From Capnocytophaga leadbetteri (GTDB taxonomy: Bacteria; Bacteroidota; Bacteroidia; Flavobacteriales; Flavobacteriaceae), in NCBI RefSeq assembly GCF_003054025.1, contig NZ_QBKG01000005.1:1-64000 (forward strand): a stretch of DNA of 64,000 nt. The letters are read 5' to 3'. Positions within the stretch are counted from its first letter, which is position 1. Each line of letters starts with the position of its first letter. The notes below the pieces were generated by a model. It was not told where the DNA came from. It did no database searches and was given only the letters and a program-made list of their open reading frames with translations. Made by a program: the position numbers and the translations under genes. This document shows positions 61,556-64,000 of this stretch, piece by piece.

Positions 61556-62484
61556 GTATTATAGCCTAAAATAGGATCATTATTTTCTTTTAATTCAAAT
61601 TGACTTTCCTCTTCTGAAAGCAATACACTCAACTGTATTTCTACCTCTAATGGGAAGAAGTGCTCACAAAACATAGTTACAAACTTTTCTTTGTTGCCCC
61701 CCTGTATATAATTCGTAAAAACTGAATGTTTTAAAGGTCCTATCTCAAGGGTTAGGTGTTTGGTATAGTCCTCATAGTCAGTGCCCGTAATCATATCAAT
61801 CCCTAAGTAAATATCCTCTCCTAAACAAAATCCTTGCGTTTCATCGGTATAGGTAGCAAATTCTCTTTCTTTGATACGTACTTTCTCTTCTAAAAGCTCT
61901 GAGAGGATATGTACGGTAAGTGGTATATTGCCTACTATCTTATAGCTATAAGGCAATAACCTAATGAACTTAGAGACTAAGAATGTTGGAAAATCTTTTG
62001 ATACATCCCAAAGTTCGTAGAACAGTGAAGAAATCTCATTAGCATTGAGTTCTTTAAAGTTGGTTTGTTCAAAGGCTTCGATCTCTACTCCTAACTTAAA
62101 GATTTCATTCTCAAAAGGGCTAAAAAAGGTACGAGCAGCTTTTTCCTGCCGTTTTCTCTCTTTGTACTCTTTGAGCATTGTCTCTACCCCTTTGCCTTGA
62201 GTTTCATTTTTAGTATGGTGGGCAACGCCCTCGGGGAGCATATCGTACAAGCTATCGCGAGAGAGATTTACCTCTATCAATTGAGTAGCATCGTAATTGT
62301 AATCCGTAATTCTTGCGCTTAGCACATCAGTGCGATAACCACGCACAAACTGTCCTTGGTGCTTTACGATATACTCGTTATCAGAGACAATCCCCTTTTC
62401 TAACAAGTGATTTAGTAACACTTCTGCTCTTATATCATAAGGTAACCGATTTATCTCATTTATAACTCCTGTTAGGTGTTCCAT
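61546..62484 (-). CDS. tssG: Type VI baseplate protein TssG
   Basis: A 312-residue protein of the TssG family in T6SSiii. It begins with INRLPYDIRAEVLLNHLLEK and has FCLGEDIYLGIDMITGTDYED near residue 220. With TssF it makes the baseplate wedge. A -7 element lies just upstream. Confidence 0.85.
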   Translation of the reverse strand: MEHLTGVINEINRLPYDIRAEVLLNHLLEKGIVSDNEYIVKHQGQFVRGYRTDVLSARITDYNYDATQLIEVNLSRDSLYDMLPEGVAHHTKNETQGKGVETMLKEYKERKRQEKAARTFFSPFENEIFKLGVEIEAFEQTNFKELNANEISSLFYELWDVSKDFPTFLVSKFIRLLPYSYKIVGNIPLTVHILSELLEEKVRIKEREFATYTDETQGFCLGEDIYLGIDMITGTDYEDYTKHLTLEIGPLKHSVFTNYIQGGNKEKFVTMFCEHFFPLEVEIQLSVLLSEEESQFELKENNDPILGYNTWI

Positions 62485-62505
62485 TTTGATAGTTCTTCAA
62501 TGTGG

Positions 62506-62513
62506 CAAATATA
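62506..62513 (-). promoter_or_regulatory. -7 promoter element of tssG
   Basis: TATATTTG on the minus strand, 22 bases before tssG, marking an internal T6SS transcription start. Confidence 0.6.
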
Positions 62514-62545
62514 CAAATAAATTATAAAAGCGCAAATTTTTGTCT

Positions 62546-63184
62546 TTATTTTTTCTCTTTGAGCCTTCCAGCACTTGTATAGCGTTTTTGGAAGTACTCA
62601 TCATTGAAATCATAGATGTTTAGCCCTTGTGTGGTACAAGCTAATATCCTGCCATTTCCTAAATACAATCCTACATCGGAAATAGGTTTAAACTTATCAT
62701 ACCTAAAAAACAAAATATCACCTTCTTTTAAGTAAGTACGCCCTGTGAAAAGCTGTAAATCCTTAGAGCGGAAGATGCCATCGGGAGTCTTGGGAAAAGT
62801 AGTTTCATACACTTCACTGAACAAGGCTTGTATAAAGTAAGAAGCATCTGCCCCCTCTTGTTTTTCTAAGGTCTTTTCCTTATAGGGCGTTCCTATCCAT
62901 TCATCTATAAAAGCATAGAGCTTATAATTAGTAATTTTTTTAGGTGGTACAGCCAAAATAATGGAGTATTTCTCTCTTAAGGCTAATTCCTTATCAGATA
63001 GGTTTTCTCCCTTATCATCTACCAAGGTATATTGCTCATTGATTTGTTTCTTTTGGGCTAATACTGCTTTGTAGAAAGCATCGGTAGGGTAATGATAAGG
63101 AAGTTCAGCAAGATAACGGCTTGCCGAGCAGGATAACAATGCAATTGTATTAAAAGTAACTAAAAGTATTTTTATGAGTTTCAT
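62546..63184 (-). CDS. NlpC/P60-fold lipoprotein with lost catalytic residues
   Basis: A 212-residue lipoprotein with the lipobox LLSC (Cys 19). I start at 63184, five bases after the ClpV stop; the longer start at 63217 would hide the signal. The fold markers of NlpC/P60 are clear (WIGTPYKEKTLEKQEGADAS, LKEGDILFFRYDK, DVGLYLGNGRIL), but the Cys position is Ala (D-A-S instead of D-C-S) and the His before VGLYLG is Asp. It is thus probably a wall-binding structural lipoprotein, perhaps TssQ-like, rather than an enzyme. Confidence 0.72.
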   Translation of the reverse strand: MKLIKILLVTFNTIALLSCSASRYLAELPYHYPTDAFYKAVLAQKKQINEQYTLVDDKGENLSDKELALREKYSIILAVPPKKITNYKLYAFIDEWIGTPYKEKTLEKQEGADASYFIQALFSEVYETTFPKTPDGIFRSKDLQLFTGRTYLKEGDILFFRYDKFKPISDVGLYLGNGRILACTTQGLNIYDFNDEYFQKRYTSAGRLKEKK

Positions 63185-63189
63185 TCTAT

Positions 63190-64000
63190 TTATTCGGCTA
63201 TGTTCGATTTTTTCCAAGCGACTTCATTATTTTCCCAGAGTACCTCTATAGTATCTCCTTCTTTAAATTCACCTGCTACAAGTTTCTTAGCCAAAGGACG
63301 ACGTAATTTGGCGCGAATGATACCTTTTAAAGGACGAGCTCCATAGGTGGCATCATAGCCTTGTTCTGCTAAATGCTCTTTTACTTCTTGAGTAATATTG
63401 AGTGAGATGTTTATACCCTCTGTTAGGTTTAAAAGCTCTTTTTTTAAATGTATTTCAAAGATTTTTAGAGCATTTTCTTTGCTAATAGGTGCAAAAGGTA
63501 CTATCTCGGTAAGACGTCCCAAAAACTCAGGTCGGAAATAACGACTCATTATCTCTAAAAGAGTAGATGAGGAAGGAATATTTCCCTCAGTAAAGGATTT
63601 GACAATAAAGTCAGAGCCTATATTGGAGGTAAAGAGGATAATGGCATTAGAGAAATCACCTTCTTTACCCAAACGATCGTGCAACTTCCCTTCGTCCATT
63701 ATTTGTAGAAATACATCAAATACGGAGGCGTGGGCTTTTTCTATCTCATCAAAAAGTACGATAGAGTAGGGCTTTTGTCGGATTTTATTCACTAATAAAC
63801 CACCTTCCTCATAGCCTACATACCCTGGAGGTGCCCCATAGAGTAAGGCTGCTGAGTGTTCTTCTTTGAACTCAGACATATCAAAACGGATAATGGCGTT
63901 TTCATCTTGGAAAAGGAATTCTGCTAAAGATTTAGCTAATTCTGTTTTCCCTGTTCCTGTAGGTCCTAAAAAGAAGAAAGAACCTATCGGTTGTCCTGCT
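63190..64000 (-). CDS. tssH: Type VI ClpV/TssH ATPase (partial, runs off the window)
   Basis: The C-terminal about 270 residues of a ClpB-family AAA+ unfoldase. The second Walker A (GPTGTGKTELAK) is read right at the window edge, followed by GYEEGGLLVNKIRQKPYSIV, Walker B VLFDEIEKA and the D2 small domain (YDATYGARPLKGIIRAKLRR). ClpV recycles the contracted sheath. The 5' part lies beyond base 64000. It heads the visible T6SS gene string. Confidence 0.9.
   Translation of the reverse strand, partial: AGQPIGSFFFLGPTGTGKTELAKSLAEFLFQDENAIIRFDMSEFKEEHSAALLYGAPPGYVGYEEGGLLVNKIRQKPYSIVLFDEIEKAHASVFDVFLQIMDEGKLHDRLGKEGDFSNAIILFTSNIGSDFIVKSFTEGNIPSSSTLLEIMSRYFRPEFLGRLTEIVPFAPISKENALKIFEIHLKKELLNLTEGINISLNITQEVKEHLAEQGYDATYGARPLKGIIRAKLRRPLAKKLVAGEFKEGDTIEVLWENNEVAWKKSNIAE

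Noticed and set aside
62484-62546. GTATATTTGC on the minus strand as a right attachment core
   Set aside because: It fits GTAnnTTTGC, but it is a normal -7 element in front of tssG within the T6SS cluster, so it is not evidence of an ICE end.

Overview
The window is AT-rich and shows many marks of a member of the Bacteroidota. Promoter -7 boxes have the form TAnnTTTG, Shine-Dalgarno sequences are mostly absent, and there is a Bacteroidetes-type tra/mob conjugation module, a PRTRC cassette and a subtype iii type VI secretion system (T6SS). The style fits a flavobacterium, with Capnocytophaga as a plausible genus; the genus is inference. No rRNA, tRNA or CRISPR array was recognised.

Left part (1-12000) looks like chromosome. 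It holds a 2-hydroxyacid dehydrogenase, an e(P4)-type acid phosphatase lipoprotein, and a tandem family of four large paralogs of unknown function with YD-repeat-like C-termini, the last one frameshifted. A uracil-DNA-glycosylase-like protein interrupts this family. Then come a metallophosphoesterase, a PD-(D/E)XK-type gene broken by a 7-bp tandem duplication, and a small receiver-like protein followed by a WYL regulator. An orphan promoter containing GTATCTTTGC follows and matches the CTnDOT-type attachment core.

Middle part (about 12000-40920) is an integrative conjugative element (ICE). It starts with an IntDOT-like tyrosine recombinase, a 175-bp imperfect hairpin, an ssb gene and several small ORFs. 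A PRTRC cassette (E, C, a probable F, B, ThiF) follows. On the minus strand come two excisionase-like HTH genes, a cargo operon (PHP domain plus ABC-type ATPase with a small partner), and the transfer operon (traE, F, G, I, J, K, L, M, N, O, Q). Between traD and traE lies a plus-strand cargo island of three genes, the third bracketed by a 27-bp duplication of the traD 3' end. traA/B/D point left and mobA/B/C point right. Between them is a 570-bp region with a phased TA-rich octamer array and an oriT-like set of inverted repeats.

Right part (40929-64000, all minus strand) is a T6SSiii locus running from ClpV/TssH (truncated by the window edge) through a dead NlpC/P60-like lipoprotein, TssG, TssN, TssK, TssO, two unassigned proteins, TssE, TssF, TssB, TssC, three TssD/Hcp and VgrG. 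It continues into an effector region: a zincin metalloprotease with a putative immunity protein, then a LysM-DUF4280 PAAR-like tip with an 889-residue effector carrying an L,D-transpeptidase/DUF5675-like C-terminus and a probable SH3 lipoprotein immunity protein. A strong hairpin terminator separates mobC from this locus. The T6SS could be ICE cargo, as in the GA1/GA2 elements of gut Bacteroidales, or a chromosomal neighbour. The right end of the element is not visible.
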